NCBI RefSeq assembly: GCF_949987515.2
Contig: NC_082684.1
Span: 18,529,701 to 18,593,700 of the forward strand
Direction of reading: 5' to 3'
Length of the DNA stretch: 64,000 bases
Source: Delphinus delphis
Lineage: Eukaryota; Chordata; Mammalia; Artiodactyla; Delphinidae
Part shown: piece by piece, positions 37,462 to 49,616 of the stretch
Position numbering within the stretch: the first letter of the stretch is position 1
Layout: each line of letters opens with the position of its first letter
Made by a program: the position numbers and the translations under genes
Notes under the pieces: model-generated
Told to the model about the DNA's origin: nothing
The model's input: only the letters and a program-made list of their open reading frames with translations
The model's database searches: none

Positions 37462-38383
37462 TAGTTCTATTTTTAGTTTTTTGAGAAACCTCCATATTGT
37501 TTTCCATAATGGCTGCACCAATTTACATTCCTACTAACAGTGTACAAGTGTTTCCTTTTCTCCATATCCTTGCCAACAATTGTTATTTGTAGTTTTTTTT
37601 TTGTTTATTTTATTTTATTTTTTTTTATGATAGCCATTCTGACAGGTGTGAAGGGATATCTCACTGTGGTTTTGATTTGTATTTCCCTGATGATTAGTGA
37701 TGTTGAGCATCTTTTCATATGCTTGTTGGCCATCTGCATTTCTTCTTTGGAAAAATGTCTATTCAGTTATTCTGCCCACTTTTTAATCAGATTGTTTGTT
37801 TATTTGATGTTTAGTTGTATGAGCTATTTATATATGTTGGATATTAACCCCTTATTGGTCATATATCATTTGCAAATATTATCTCCCATTCAATAGGTTG
37901 TCTTTTTGTTTTGTCAATGGTTTCCTTTGCTGTGCAAAAGCTTTTAAGTTTCACTAGGTCCCATTTGTTTATTTTTGCTTTTATTTCCATTATTTTAGGA
38001 GATGAATCCAAAAAAATGTTGCTGTGATTTATGTCAAAAAGTGTTCTGCCTATGTTTTCCTCTAAGAGGTTTATAGTATCTGGTCTTATATTTAGGTCTT
38101 TAATCTATTTTGAGTTTATTTTTGTATATAGTTTTAGAGAATGTTTTAATTTCATTCTTTTACATGTAGTTGTCCAGTTTTCGCAGCACCACTTATTAAA
38201 CAGATTGTATTTTCTTCATTGTATATTCTTGCCTCCTTTTTTTGTAGATTAATTAACCATAAGTACATGGAGTTATTTCTGGGCTTTCTATCTTGTTCCA
38301 TTAACCAACATGTTTATTTCTGTTCCAGCACCACACTGTTTTGAATACTGTAGCTTTGTAGTATAGTCTGAAGTCAGGGAGCC
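37462..38383 (-). mobile_element. L1 LINE, inverted 5' part of a twin-primed insertion
   Basis: Reading the minus strand gives the 3' portion of L1 ORF2, ending at the equivalent of tagaactacc (37461-37470 region reversed). It stands head-to-head with the plus-strand L1 3' end that begins at about 38384. The pair is bounded by one target-site duplication, ggttcccttgg at 37451-37461 and ggttcccctgg at 39050-39060. Stops and indels disrupt the ORF2 reading, so this is a dead copy. The plus-strand 118-codon frame at 37540-37896 is antisense noise. Confidence 0.92.
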
Positions 38384-38558
38384 ATATGACCTTATGACCT
38401 AGCGATTCCACTCCTGGGTATACATCCAAAAAATACCAAAAACACTAATTAGAAAAGATGCATGCACCCCAATGTCCATATCAGCATTATTTACAATTGC
38501 CAAGATATGGAAACAATGTAAGTGTTCATCGACAGATGAATGAATAAAGAAGATGTGA

Positions 38559-38628
<70 letters not shown>

Positions 38629-39049
38629 TTCCAGTATATATATATAATGAATACTATTCAGCCATAAAAATAATGAAATTTTGCCATTTGCAGCAACATG
38701 AATGGGCTTGGAGGGCATAGGCTAAGTGAAATAAGTCAGGCAAAGAAAGACAAATACTGTATTTGTATTTACTTACATTTGGAATCTAAAAAATATAACA
38801 TACTAGTGAATACATCAAAAAAGAAGCAGACACAGATATAGAGAACAAATTAGTGGTAACAAGTGGGGGAGGGAAGCAGTATAGGGGTAGGGAAGAGAGA
38901 GGTACAAACTACTGGTTATAAGATAGGCTCAAGGATGTACTGTATAACACAGGGAATATAGCCTATATTCTGTAATAACTGTCAACAGAAACCATTAAAA
39001 ATTGTATAAAAATATAAAAGACTTTTTTAATTAAAAAAAAAAAAAGATA
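38384..39049 (+). mobile_element. L1 LINE, 3' part of the twin-primed insertion
   Basis: Begins with the ORF2 tail (gcgattccactcctgggtat), runs through gaatactattcagccataaa and the 3' untranslated region, and ends in a 13-nt A-run before the duplication. The junction with the inverted part holds an exact 8-bp tandem duplication, tatgacct at 38385-38392 and 38393-38400. A long TA tract (38565-38625) has expanded inside it. Confidence 0.92.
38565..38625. repeat. (TA)n microsatellite inside L1
   Basis: A GTGTGTG start followed by close to 30 TA dinucleotides, with a further shorter TA run at 38634-38646. Confidence 0.97.
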
Positions 39050-39060
39050 GGTTCCCCTGG

Positions 39061-39489
39061 CAACAGGCCCCCATTCTAAAGTTATATAGGGGCTTTCCAA
39101 AAGTCACCTCATTAACATAAACTCAGGTGTGGTTGAAAGATACTTGTTATGAATAATAAAAGACATCTTTATCACTCTAATCACTTAGGAAATTCCAAGA
39201 AAATTAGGAGCTCTGAGCCAGAAAGGCGGATGAAGACCAAATATATATTTCTTATTATAAATCACAATAGCACAAGGCTATATTCTTGGAGAAGTACAGC
39301 TCCTGACAGATTGGTAGCACCAAAGGAGGAAGGTAGCGCACAGGAAATGCCCTCTCTCTTCCTAGCATCTGATCAGGCTCTCAAGGGAGCTTGGGAAGTG
39401 TAGATCATAGTGGTAGGAACTCCTAGGCCATAGAGCTAGCACAGAAGAATGGAGAGAGCAGGGATGAAAATGGAGAATGACTAGCTCAC
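39061..39489. other. Unassigned sequence
   Basis: No gene or repeat was recognised. The 84-codon frame at 39149-39403 has no recognisable domain. Confidence 0.4.
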
Positions 39490-39620
39490 CTACTTTGAAC
39501 CAGGCATGTAATAAGCACCTCAGAAAATTTTACTCCAGCCTTTACAATAACCCTCCAATTTATGTATTATTATTCCCATATTTAGTTTGAAAGCCAAAGC
39601 TCAAAGTAGGTCATTCACCA
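39490..39620 (+). mobile_element. MIR fragment
   Basis: Blocks ttgaaccaggcatgtaataa, acaataaccctccaatttat and tgaaagccaaagctcaaagt follow the central MIR order. Confidence 0.6.
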
Positions 39621-39639
39621 AGGTGACCTAATTGTGTAC

Positions 39640-39985
39640 ATTTCTCCTGGTTCTGTTTACTCATCCATATAAACCTTTTCACTCTTCAACAGGACACTTC
39701 CATTCCTGGCCCTGCTCTTACCATTTGTACAGCATGCCCTATCCTCAGAGTTCTGTGTGGCCCATCCTTCCTGTCAAGTGCCCTCAGCCAACCTTCCCTA
39801 GCCATCCTCACCTTAGTTTCCTTTTCTTCATAGCCCTTGACTCTATCTTAGACCTTGGGTTGCATTCACTTAGGTTTTAGCCTTTATCCACATTACAACA
39901 CAAATGCCATGAGAGAGAATTTGCACAGCCATGTATTTCTCTGTGCCTGACACATAGTAGGTGCTCAGTAAGTGCCATTGAATCA
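39640..39985 (+). mobile_element. L2 LINE 3' end
   Basis: A pyrimidine-rich L2 tail with the terminal gcctgacacatagtaggtgc block followed by tcagtaagtgccattgaatc. Confidence 0.7.
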
Positions 39986-39989
39986 TGGA

Positions 39990-40270
39990 TAATGGTGCAG
40001 GCTCAGGATGTGAACTCCTCCATATGTGATTCTGAAGCCGATTGTTCGTCCATAGTCATGGATTGGTCAAGCGTGTGCTTCAATATCAAATGCAGCATGT
40101 GCTTCAAAATCACAGGAACAAAAATAATAGCAAGGCACCATATTTAAAGAGGTGACCAGTATCCATTAACAAGATAATATTGTAAGAAAGAGCAAGATCA
40201 TTTGGATATAAACGAAAAAAGTTAGAAAAAAATGACTAGAATTTTGTTTTATCAGCTCACATACACACAG

Positions 40271-40309
<39 letters not shown>

Positions 40310-42107
40310 CACACACACATCATCATCATCACTCCCCACAGGCTCTCCTTCCTTTTCAAGAGGAAAAGCTGACACGTGTGTACCAGATTCACTCATTCAC
40401 ATCCGCACTGGGCAGAGAAGCAAATGAAATACTCACACTGTGTACGCAGATGGGGACTTTGACACCCATCGTCAGAGCTGTTGGTGGGGATCTTCCAGCC
40501 AGCACTGAGGTGCCTGGGAGGCCTCTCTCTGATGTACTTCTCACTTCCAGTTTCACAGAAAGAGAAGCAGCCTGGGGATTTCAACCAAGTGCTGCTATAA
40601 ATAGCAGTATTGAGACAGAGTGGGTTCATGCTATACAGGAATCGTTCTCAACTGATTGCTTGCTTTTGGAGGGTACATTTTTCTCTCTTCAGCCCCTTTC
40701 TGGGGTACTTATTTAAAATGTCACACAGCACATAATAGAACTAAAAATATTTGGAAAGAAGCACTCCTACCTTAAAAGGGAAGGGACCTGCTTTCTCTTA
40801 TTCTCTTTAAGCATGCTAAGGATTATTACCTTTCAAAGAGGTAGATGTGGCCACTCTGGAGACATAGATAATTCCAGGTGCCTGCTGACCATATAGTTCA
40901 TCTGTGGAGGAAAGAGCTAAGTGGCAAAATTAGAGGCTTAGTGGCAAAGGCTTCAACGTTCTGCAACGATTTCCCAGTGATCCTGAATGGTCTAATGATT
41001 ACATTTAATGATTATTGAATAATAAGCACCTTTATGATTGTGAGCTATGGTGGGAGGGAGGAGGCTTTTTGCCTTCCCCACCTTGATCTTCCTTAGGTAG
41101 GATTCTAGCTCCTTGTTGTCTATCATGTGGAGTTATTGGCTGGACCACAATTACCAGCCCTGGATGTGATGCTCACAGATGCTTGCCCGGCTGGAATCAT
41201 TTTTCCAGAAGACTTTTTCCCCCTTTTATTGAATTTCTTCTAAAATTTCCTTGATTAATTTCTGTTCAAAATCTCTGCTTCCTTGGGAGGCAGCCTGAGC
41301 CCCTCCTTGTGTAAAGGGCAGGGCAGAGTGGGACTTAACCTCATTCACCTCTGTGTTCAATCACTGAGTCCCCTACAGTCCATACCAGCTATTTGTTGGA
41401 TGCATTGTTGACCCTCTCAGTGATCCTAAGTTCGCAAGTGTAGCACTTTGGGCACCAGGAGAAGGTACCCATGTGCAGTCTCAAAACAGGGCACTTTGTT
41501 TTGTTTTTTTACACGTGATGATGCACATTCCAGGCCAATCTTAGTGTTGGTGGTATGCATCTTCTTCCATACTTCCTCTCTGTGCATAGGGTAAGGCTTT
41601 TTCTCCTTCCCTCTTGCAGCTCTGGTGCCATATGCCTCACAGGATACCTATTGTTCTATGTGGTCCCAAGGTCCAGTTTGTCCTCGCCTCTCTCTTTATA
41701 TATCAATAATATTTACAATACTGACACAGCCTTTTTGGGCCTCTGTGAGTGGTGCAGACAAGCAAATGTTTCCTCCATACCTTTGCTTGCTATCCCATTT
41801 GTAACATCTAGCTCTGAAGTTTCTTCCTCCAAAAGGCAATATTCAACTTTTCTTCCCTTCTCCTTTTATAACTTAAATGTTTACCTTTTTTAAAAAGGCT
41901 AGAAAATACAAACTTTCTTTACTAAGGAAGGTCAAAGAATCAGGATAAAGTCATAATCATAATGTGTTTTATAGGGGAAAAATGCTCTATTCAAATAGTG
42001 AGAACAATTTTGTTTGTTATTTTAGAGGCAAAGGAATTCTGGGGTCATAATTAAATTATGATTAAATTAAATTAAAACAAGAAAGCAACGTTGTTCAGAG
42101 GGGTGAT
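39990..42107. other. Unassigned sequence with a CA microsatellite
   Basis: No named interspersed repeat was recognised. Two 112-codon frames (40378-40716 and 41555-41893) have no recognisable domain, and neither has a clear Kozak or splice context. Confidence 0.4.
40263..40332. repeat. (CA)n microsatellite followed by (CAT)n
   Basis: CA array interrupted by single GT and GAGT breaks, then four CAT units. Confidence 0.95.
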
Positions 42108-42330
42108 TATGACTGTGGACTCTGGACTCAGACAGTCTGAGTTTGAACCACGGATCACCACTGACTAGCTGTTTAACTTTGGGTCATTTCTTTTACCTCC
42201 CTAAGACGTGGTATTTCATCTAATGAGTGGGGTGCTAATACCAGTTTTTATGGCGTAATATTCTTATTAGAAGTACATGAGCCTGTAGTACAGTGCCTCA
42301 CGTGTAGTAAGTGTTCAGTGAGTGTTAGAA
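42108..42330 (-). mobile_element. MIR SINE, minus strand
   Basis: Reversed MIR blocks in order: tggactcagacagtctgagt, gactagctgtttaactttgg, gtacagtgcctcacgtgtag, taagtgttcagtgagtgtta. Confidence 0.8.
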
Positions 42331-43589
42331 ATTCTTATTCAGAATTTTAGGTTTGCATTTTAATTGAAATACAAACTTCAAGATCACAACTTATAGTCAG
42401 TTTTTTGCAAGTTGACAAACTGTGATACTGGGAATGGGTTTCATTTCTGTCTTTGAATATAGAAAGCTCATTTGGTGTTCAAAAATTCTAAACCTCACTC
42501 TAAACATTATCGTGTTATTTCCCATCTAAAATGCAAGCATGCTGAGAAGAATCACATCAGTTTAAGATGAAGGGTCTGACACAAGCATTCCTAATACTTC
42601 CTGATGCCACAGTGCCCACATTAAGGCTATGAATCATGTAACTGCATGTAAACTGAGAAGATTCTGCTAAGGATAGGGCATAAATGGAAATAAAGTGAAA
42701 TTTTTCACTCTCTATTATTTCTTAAGTCCTACCAATGTCAGTGAGAATTTATATATTATATAAAGGAATGAAAAAATAGATCATTATTTCAGTCTACTGC
42801 TCTGTAGATTTTTGTACCTTGCAATAATAGATTTATTTTTAATAGCCTCCTCTAAGCACACAGTAGGTGTTTAATGCATGCTCATTAAATGAAAATATGA
42901 ATACCTGATGCTGCTTATGTGTCCTCTAGATTCTGATCATCACTATTTGCACCCAGTGAGTTATATGAAACAAAACAAAACCATTTTTCATATCTCCTAT
43001 ATTCTGTTTTGGTCTGGGTTAATCTGTGGCACATTACGCCCCTCTCCCCACACACGTGTACATATGCACTCACCTTTTAATGTAGCAAAAACATAACCTT
43101 GGCACATGGAAATGATCTTCAACTCTAATCTTGCAAAATAATTCTACATTGATATGACTAGCTCCGTCCTGTATCTATAGTATTAACTTTAGCATAAATC
43201 ATATGTGGCTAAGGGATAATGCATAATATTGATTTTGATTTTTTTCCCTCTAGTTTTAGTTCCTGGCCTTGATCTTAAAAGTAAGATAGATGTTAGGCAT
43301 TATTATCTAGCAGAAGGAGTAAAAAATCAATTTTAAGTCCTGGCACTTCATTCCCTTTCCCTGTAATGACCAGGCAGTAACATTGGAACAGCTGTAAGCT
43401 TGTGTTTACTTATTATAGGGCGTGATGATGATCTCTGCTGGGAACTCACTAGTGTAGGCTCTTTGCTGTTGTGTTCACTGCATGTTTTCAGATGATAAAT
43501 ATGTAATGAGTCTGGGAACCAATTAACTTGCTTTTTCATGGTAATAATAATTCCAAATAAGGATCTCTGTAAGAATGAGGTAATATTTT
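42331..43589. other. Unassigned AT-rich sequence
   Basis: Only a small L2/MIR-like tail (42851-42890, cagtaggtgtttaatgcatg) is suggestive. Confidence 0.4.
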
Positions 43590-43850
43590 TTAATTTTCCA
43601 ATAATTTTTGATTTACAGAGAGTTGCAAAGATAATACAGAGTTCCAGTATGCCACTTACTCAGGGTTCCCTAATGTAACATCTTGCATAACCATGGTATA
43701 TTTCTCAAAACTAAGAAATTAACATTGGTATGATAGTACTATCTAACCTACACACTTTATTCAGATTTCCACAGTTTTTCCGCTTTTATACCCTTTTTCT
43801 GTTAAGGATCCAATCCAAGATACCACGTTGCATTAAAAGACTATTTTTTG
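43590..43850. mobile_element. Old L1M-type LINE fragment
   Basis: Contains landmark blocks of an old L1: agagttgcaaagataataca, actaagaaattaacattggt, aggatccaatccaagatacc. Orientation was not determined with confidence. Confidence 0.6.
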
Positions 43851-44617
43851 AGAAATACATACTTACTGATGGCACAAATGTAAATGTAACTGAATACTAA
43901 AGCAAAGAAATCCTTTTTGATTCTTTACAATTTTGAAGGTTGCCAGTAAAGGAAAGATATCTGGTGAGCCAATCCATAGTCTAATGGAATGGTTTCCAAC
44001 TTTACTGTCAAGACACACAGGTGCATTTTAATCAGTGGAGGAGTATATTCACAAAGTGCTGCTAATAATAAAGTATTGAAGTTTGTGAATGGTTTACATA
44101 TTCATAAATTGGACTGAATGAAAAATGGTTTTAATATATAGTAACCCTAGCCTCACTTGCATTGTGAAATGCTTTTTGGAGTGAGAGGGAAAGAGTTAAT
44201 GTTACAACTTAAAGGTCAAAATTGTTCATAAACTTACCGGTACTTAGTAATTGCTTCCTCACTTTCTCCATCTTTGTAATGGGGCATGCATCCCGCATGC
44301 CTTCTCTAATTTAAAAGAACAGACCCTCAGACTAAGAATAGTGGCTGTGTCAGTGTCCAATATCTTGAGAAAACAATTTAAAAATCATTTATTCAGTTCT
44401 TTTAATCATCTTATTGCTCAAGGTTTGACTGTCACCCAGTCTGCTTCTATCTAGAGTTTTAGGACTCTGGTGACATACAAGAACACGTTCTACAGGGAAT
44501 CTGGAATTTTATAATCCCACCTTCTCTCTACTTGCTTTTTGTGTTAAGGGCCACGTTTGGTGCTGTTGGCCTTTTTGGAACACACAAATGTGTTTATATT
44601 TGCCATGGTATTGCCCT
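43851..44617. other. Unassigned AT-rich sequence
   Basis: No gene or repeat was recognised. Confidence 0.4.
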
Positions 44618-45930
44618 CAAATTCATTCATTCATTCATGGGTATCTAATATGGCTCAGGCATTGTGCTAGGTGCTGGAAAAAAGGAGGTTAATAAAACAT
44701 AGCTTCTTCTCTCATTTAGCTTATAGCTTAGTGGGGGTGATAGTATGAAATCAATAAGAGATCCCCAAAGCCATATATTAAAGTCATCTTTTTACATTTT
44801 AAGTGCCTAAGTCTTCCCAGTGAAACATAGGAAGTCTTCAGTAAGGAGCCTGGAAGGATAAATAAGTGACTCCCAGAGGACCGAGTAGTGGGAAAGAATG
44901 GGAACGTGATTCTAGACAGACAAAACAGTGTGTTAAAGTACAGGGGGAAAGGCATATAAGGATGTGATCTTTATGTTGGAAGGGCTGAAGTGTGGGCTAT
45001 TGTGTGAGAGAATAGCACTAAGTGAAGTCAGAAATTACACATCAGACCTGGGGCACTAATATCTGTCTAATCTAAGCAGGAGATGATGGAGTTGAGCTAA
45101 AGAAGTGACAGGAGTGGATAAGAAGATGAGGTGGAGGATAGAAACAAGGAGGGAGGGTCCTGTTTGGGAATAAAAGCACAGCCAAATCATAACATGCCTT
45201 GTTGTGGGTAATACATGGATAGAGGTGGAGGAATAATTTAGTGCCTGGTGTATATATTGGAAGGAGAGGGAAGGTAATGCGTTCCATTTGGATATGATGA
45301 TATTGAGGTTTCTTTACCATATCCACTGTAAAGTAAGCAGTAGGCAGCCCAAGAAAGAGATGTGAATGGGAGAAATTTATTTGGAATCTGGCAACATCAG
45401 GTGGGTGTGGAAGCCATGGGCTTGAGTGGGATCATGAATTCAAGGGAAGACACAAGACGAGCGATGGGGGTAAAATTACATTTAATAAGTGAACAGAGAA
45501 AGAGGGGCTCAGGGAAGAGAATGAGATGGAAAGACCAGATAGATAGGTATAGAATCCAGAGATTCTATACCAATCTAGAGGGGGATATGAACACCTCAGA
45601 CAAGATGGGAGAGAATCTCGGGATGAACAGGGTTAATAGTACCTGATGGCGGCAGACAGGTTAAGGAAGAGGAGACTGAAAAGTGTGGTGTGGAGCTGAG
45701 AATTATGAACTTGTTGGTTACATTAGCATGAGTGGTTTGAATGGAATAATGGGGGACATAGGACAGGAACAGGTTTACAACAGGTTGAGGACTGACTTAA
45801 GAGGCAGGAAACCAGATACAGAGAGGACGGATCACACCTTCTGGAAGCTTGGACGTGAAAAGAAAGCTGAAAAAAGGACTAGAAAATACACAAAACTTAG
45901 GTTTTCATTTTTCTTTTACTTTTTTTTTTT
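44618..45930 (-). mobile_element. L2 LINE, long minus-strand copy
   Basis: Starts with attcattcattcattcatgg, the reversed L2 3' terminus, then caggcattgtgctaggtgct and the G/A-rich reversed body. Landmarks of the reversed L2 reading frame continue past 45700, with decreasing clarity. The two plus-strand frames at 45362-45646 and 45683-45934 are antisense to the L2 coding direction and lack meaning. The right edge is uncertain; a T-run lies at 45918-45930. Confidence 0.6.
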
Positions 45931-46435
45931 CTAATAAGACAGGGAATTATTCTAGTTATGGGATAAGGGGCAATCTTCCTGTCGAAATGGAACGATTACA
46001 AATACAGAAAAGAGGGAATCAATAACGGAAGGAGGTCTCGGGAAAGTCTGAAGATCTATCGTGTAAATCTGGCTCAAAAGTGAAGAGATTAGAAAAGGAA
46101 TGTGATCCTAACCCTCGGGTATACCATGAAAGGAGTAAAGAAGAAATAGATACTGATACATTTGTAAGGGCTTCAGCATAGCAATGTGAAGGGAGTTCTG
46201 ATTAAAGATTTCTGTTTTTCTGTGATATAGGAGGGGTGTTTAAATGGGAAGCACAGTGGCTTTGATAAGCATGCTATTGATACATGTTCAGTATATATGC
46301 TGGGGAGAATGAAAAAAGGAAAGGACTGCCAAGACACATTGAAGATTCAGCAAGAGCTGGGGCCCATATATGTGTAGCGGTCACAGTCCAGACTGTTATA
46401 TATATGTGTATATGTAAGTGCATATATACACATAT

Positions 46436-46467
46436 ATAATTGTTATATATAATATACACATATACAC

Positions 46468-46511
<44 letters not shown>
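46436..46511. repeat. Mixed (TA)/(CA)n microsatellite
   Basis: TA-rich and CA-rich dinucleotide blocks in succession, ending in about 14 TA units. Confidence 0.95.
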
Positions 46512-46514
<3 letters not shown>

Positions 46515-46516
<2 letters not shown>

Positions 46517-47679
46517 TTATGACTCAAGACATAGCAAAAGGAAGATGCAGGATTGAGTCAAAATGGAGAAATCTTTGTTTTGTGAGTGGTGGAAAGATAG
46601 TGGCAAAATTCAGTGTATTGTGTTAAGAGGGGCTTAAGTAGAGTGGTGTGCCACGGCATCTAGAAGAAGTACTGTAGAAAAGATAATAAATCCAGGAGAA
46701 GACAAATGGATTGTAATAAAAGGAAGGTGGTCCATCAGGAGGATGGACTCAAGCCTGAATTAAGTGATGAGATTAACTATGTAATCGAGAGATAACGAAG
46801 GCTGTCTACTCTAATATCCTGCATGCTCTCTCTATTTACCTTGAAGAGTTGTCAAGCTTTTAACAATAGTACAAAATTTTGGGTGAGCCCATACACAAAA
46901 AAATGTGCTTTACTCTCTTACGAGAAAGAACCAAGACTAATTAAAAAAATAAAAACAACCTTCCTATCGTTACTGTCTAGGAGCAGTGTGTAGGAACGAG
47001 GTCAAGTGCAGGAATCTGCTGAGAGCGAGTATGCTACTACTTATTGCCTCTTTGGGTGAAAATCCAATTTCATCTTCTATCAAGATCAAGCCAGTGCTAT
47101 TTTATGGTAAACACAGAAACTGCCTTATAGAAAATTACTATTTTAACAGGTGCAGTCCTATATTCTATAGTGATTTAAAAATTGTCTTCATGACCAGCAT
47201 TGTGCTCACAGCACCCATTAAAATAATCTCCTTTGGATATACTCTCACACAGAATCATCATTAAAAGGTGTGATTACATTGTGTTTAACCCCAAGGTATT
47301 CATGAGGACATCTCTGCTCAGATAAACTTTTACCACTTGACATACTTATCTTGTTTTTTTTTTATTGCTGATCAAGGCATCATAGAGAAAAATAATTTGA
47401 ACAATTTTAGTGCAAGAGGGAAAAAGAGCTACAGGAATGCTTTCTGAAGTTTTGGTATTATTACTACTAGGGCATAAAGAACAGCCCTCCAGTCATTCGA
47501 GAGGTACTTTTCTAACATCTGTCAAGTACAACAGGGTTTGTACTAGGTAATGTATGAAGCACTTGTTTATGTTACCCTCCCCCCCAAAAAAAAATTCTTC
47601 ACCGTAACTGGCCCTTAAATGGTAGATGTAACAGCTGGAGCAATTGATTTATTCATGATAAGATAACACTCACTAAGGT
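46515..47679. other. Unassigned sequence
   Basis: No gene recognised. 46520-46800 may continue the L2-like G/A-rich texture from the left, but this is weak. Confidence 0.35.
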
Positions 47680-47800
47680 ATGTGCTCTCCCAGAGCAGAG
47701 ACCTTTCCTGTTCAGTTCACCACTCTATTCCCAGAGCTACAGATATAAGGCACATAGAGCCTGACATGTCATGAACATCCGAGTAGTATTTGGCAGATGC
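47680..47800 (+). mobile_element. L2 LINE 3' fragment (tentative)
   Basis: The blocks tctcccagagcagagacctt, gttcagttcaccactctatt and tgacatgtcatgaacatccg follow the L2 3' pattern. Confidence 0.5.
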
Positions 47801-48340
47801 AGGACTGAATGGTTTGGGTGTGGATCCTGAAGATGAAAGAGCTGAGTGCATTCGGGTTATATTTCCTAACATCAGGATGCATATACAAGCCATGTACCTG
47901 CAGCAGGCTATGTCACCTGGGTCTTCGGATGTCAGGGGGTCATGATCTTAGATGAGAGGAAACTCACATCTTTATTTTCTCTAACCTCTGGCTGAAAGTT
48001 TGCATTTCCCTCAAGTATGAATGTAGGAAACAAACTATAAGAGGATGAGTTTGTCACCAATAAAAATATCATAGTTAAAGAAGAAACTTCATTATGGTTA
48101 TTTCAGATATCTCAAAATATAATAGTGCTCATTACTAATTTGAAATTACGGTAGTTATTAAACGCTAGATGTTATATTCCTAATGGGAAAAATAAAGAAC
48201 TCATATTACCATATCAAAAATTTAGTTCTTTTTAATAGTTTGATAATTGGATGACTCTATAATTGATTTCCTTTGCAATTTTGTGCAATTTATTTTACAC
48301 TTTTAAAAACATTACTTCAAGAAATGGTATTGAGATAGAT
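47801..48340. other. Unassigned AT-rich sequence
   Basis: Nothing recognised. Confidence 0.4.
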
Positions 48341-48447
48341 TGTTTGCAAAGATGGCCACAGCAATTCCTCCCATCCTTGTTGGCACATTTGTTTGCACTG
48401 TGACTTTGTTGCTTCTCCCATCAAGAGGCAGATGGATGGATTTTTTT

Positions 48448-48520
48448 TAATTTATTTTATTGAAGTATAGTTGATTCACAATGTTGTGTTAGTTTCTGCT
48501 GTAGGGCAAAGTGTTCAGTT

Positions 48521-48558
<38 letters not shown>

Positions 48559-48939
48559 TTTTCCATTATGGTTTATCACAGGACACTGAATATAGTTCCC
48601 TGTTCTATACAGTAGGACCTTGTTATTTATTTATCCTTTATATAATAGTTTGCATCTGCTAATTCCAAACTCCCAATCCATCCCTCCCCTCCTCCCCCTT
48701 GGCAACCACAAATCTGTTCTCTATATCTGTGAGTCTGTTTCTGTTTCGTTGATAAGTTCATTTGTGTTACAGTTTAGATTCCACATATAAGGGATAATGT
48801 ATGGTATTTGTCTTTATTTGACTTACTTCACTTAGTATGATAATCTCTAGTTTCATCCATGTTGCTGAAAATGACATGATTTCATTCTTTTTTTGGCTGA
48901 GTAATATTCCACTGTATATATGTACCATACCTTCTTTAC
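48448..48939 (-). mobile_element. 5'-truncated L1 LINE, minus strand, nested in the LTR
   Basis: The plus strand reads from a T/A-rich tail (tttaatttattttattgaag) through the reversed 3' untranslated region to ggctgagtaatattccactg in the ORF2 tail. The target-site duplication gatggatggatttttt flanks it (48431-48446 and 48940-48955; the exact edge is blurred by the T-run). The minus-strand frame at 48767-49072 contains the last ORF2 codons, including a KKNEIMSFSATW motif, so it is a fragment and not a gene. It is a cetartiodactyl-type L1 and looks younger than its host LTR. Confidence 0.93.
48523..48556. repeat. (TA)n microsatellite inside the nested L1
   Basis: About 16 TA units within the L1 3' untranslated region. 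Confidence 0.95.
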
Positions 48940-49373
48940 GATGGATGGATTTTTTTATTCTCCATGAATCTGGTCTGGACTTGTGACTTGCTATTATGAC
49001 CAACAGAACACTGCAGATAATGATGTGACTTCTCAGCCTTGTCTTGTGAAATGTTGCAGCTTCTGGTCTCACTCTCTTGCTTTCCTCCTCCCTTCACATG
49101 TTGAAGCCAAGGTTAATCTCCTTTAGGATGACAAACAGTGTGGAGGCCACGCTGATGTACGGCACCAGCACCTACCATGTGAGTGAGGCCATTTCTTACC
49201 ATCGTATCCCAGGAGAGCTTCTTGAAGGTTTCCCCCACATGAGGGACCCCTGGTGAGACCAGCAGGGGATCTGCTGAACTGAGCACAGCCCAGGTTGCCA
49301 ACCCATGGCATTTTGAGCAAATACATGTGTGGTGTTTGGGGCCATTACATTTTGGGATCATTTGTTGGGCAGC

Positions 49374-49589
49374 ATTTTTTTTTTTTTTTTTTTTTTTGCG
49401 GTACGCGGGCCTCTCACTGTTGTGGCCTCTTCCGTTGCGGAGCACAGGCTTCGGACGCGCAGGCTCAGCGGCCATGGCTCACGGGCCTAGCCGCTCCGCG
49501 GCATGTGGGATCTTCCTGGACCAGGGCACGAACCCTCGTCCGCTGCATCGGCAGGCAGACTCTCGACCACTGCGCCACCAGGGAAGCCC
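49374..49589 (-). mobile_element. CHR-family SINE, copy 6 (long cetacean type)
   Basis: T-run, gcggtacgcgggcctctcac, full body, then gcgccaccagggaagccc. The target-site duplication gttgggcagc lies at 49364-49373 and 49590-49599. It is nested near the 3' end of the LTR. The frames at 49113-49698 on both strands are readings of this element. Confidence 0.98.
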
Positions 49590-49616
49590 GTTGGGCAGCT
49601 TTATACCAGTGAAACA

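Larger units (their letters stand above)
48341..49616 (+). mobile_element. MLT1-like LTR split by a nested L1 and a nested SINE
   Basis: The LTR sequence reads in three pieces: 48341-48447 (gatggccacagcaattcctc, gcttctcccatcaagaggca), 48940-49373 (gtctggacttgtgacttgct, catgtgagtgaggccatttc) and 49590-49616 (ttgggcagctttataccagt). Removing the L1 (48448-48939) and SINE (49374-49589), each with one copy of its target duplication, restores a continuous old LTR layout ending with caaatacatgtgtggtgttt and the terminal cagtgaaaca block. Family assignment by eye. Confidence 0.7.

Noticed and set aside
37540..37896. 118-codon frame with membrane-like hydrophobic residues
   Set aside because: It is the antisense of L1 ORF2 in the inverted half of the twin-primed insertion.
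40378..40716. 112-codon frame
   Set aside because: No domain, no upstream promoter-like or splice evidence, and its length is within chance expectation for this amount of DNA.
41555..41893. 112-codon frame
   Set aside because: Serine/leucine-rich with no motif; starts in unremarkable context; likely chance.
48767..49072. 101-codon minus-strand frame with L1 ORF2 motif
   Set aside because: Only the final ORF2 codons of a truncated L1, joined to unrelated LTR sequence; not a gene.
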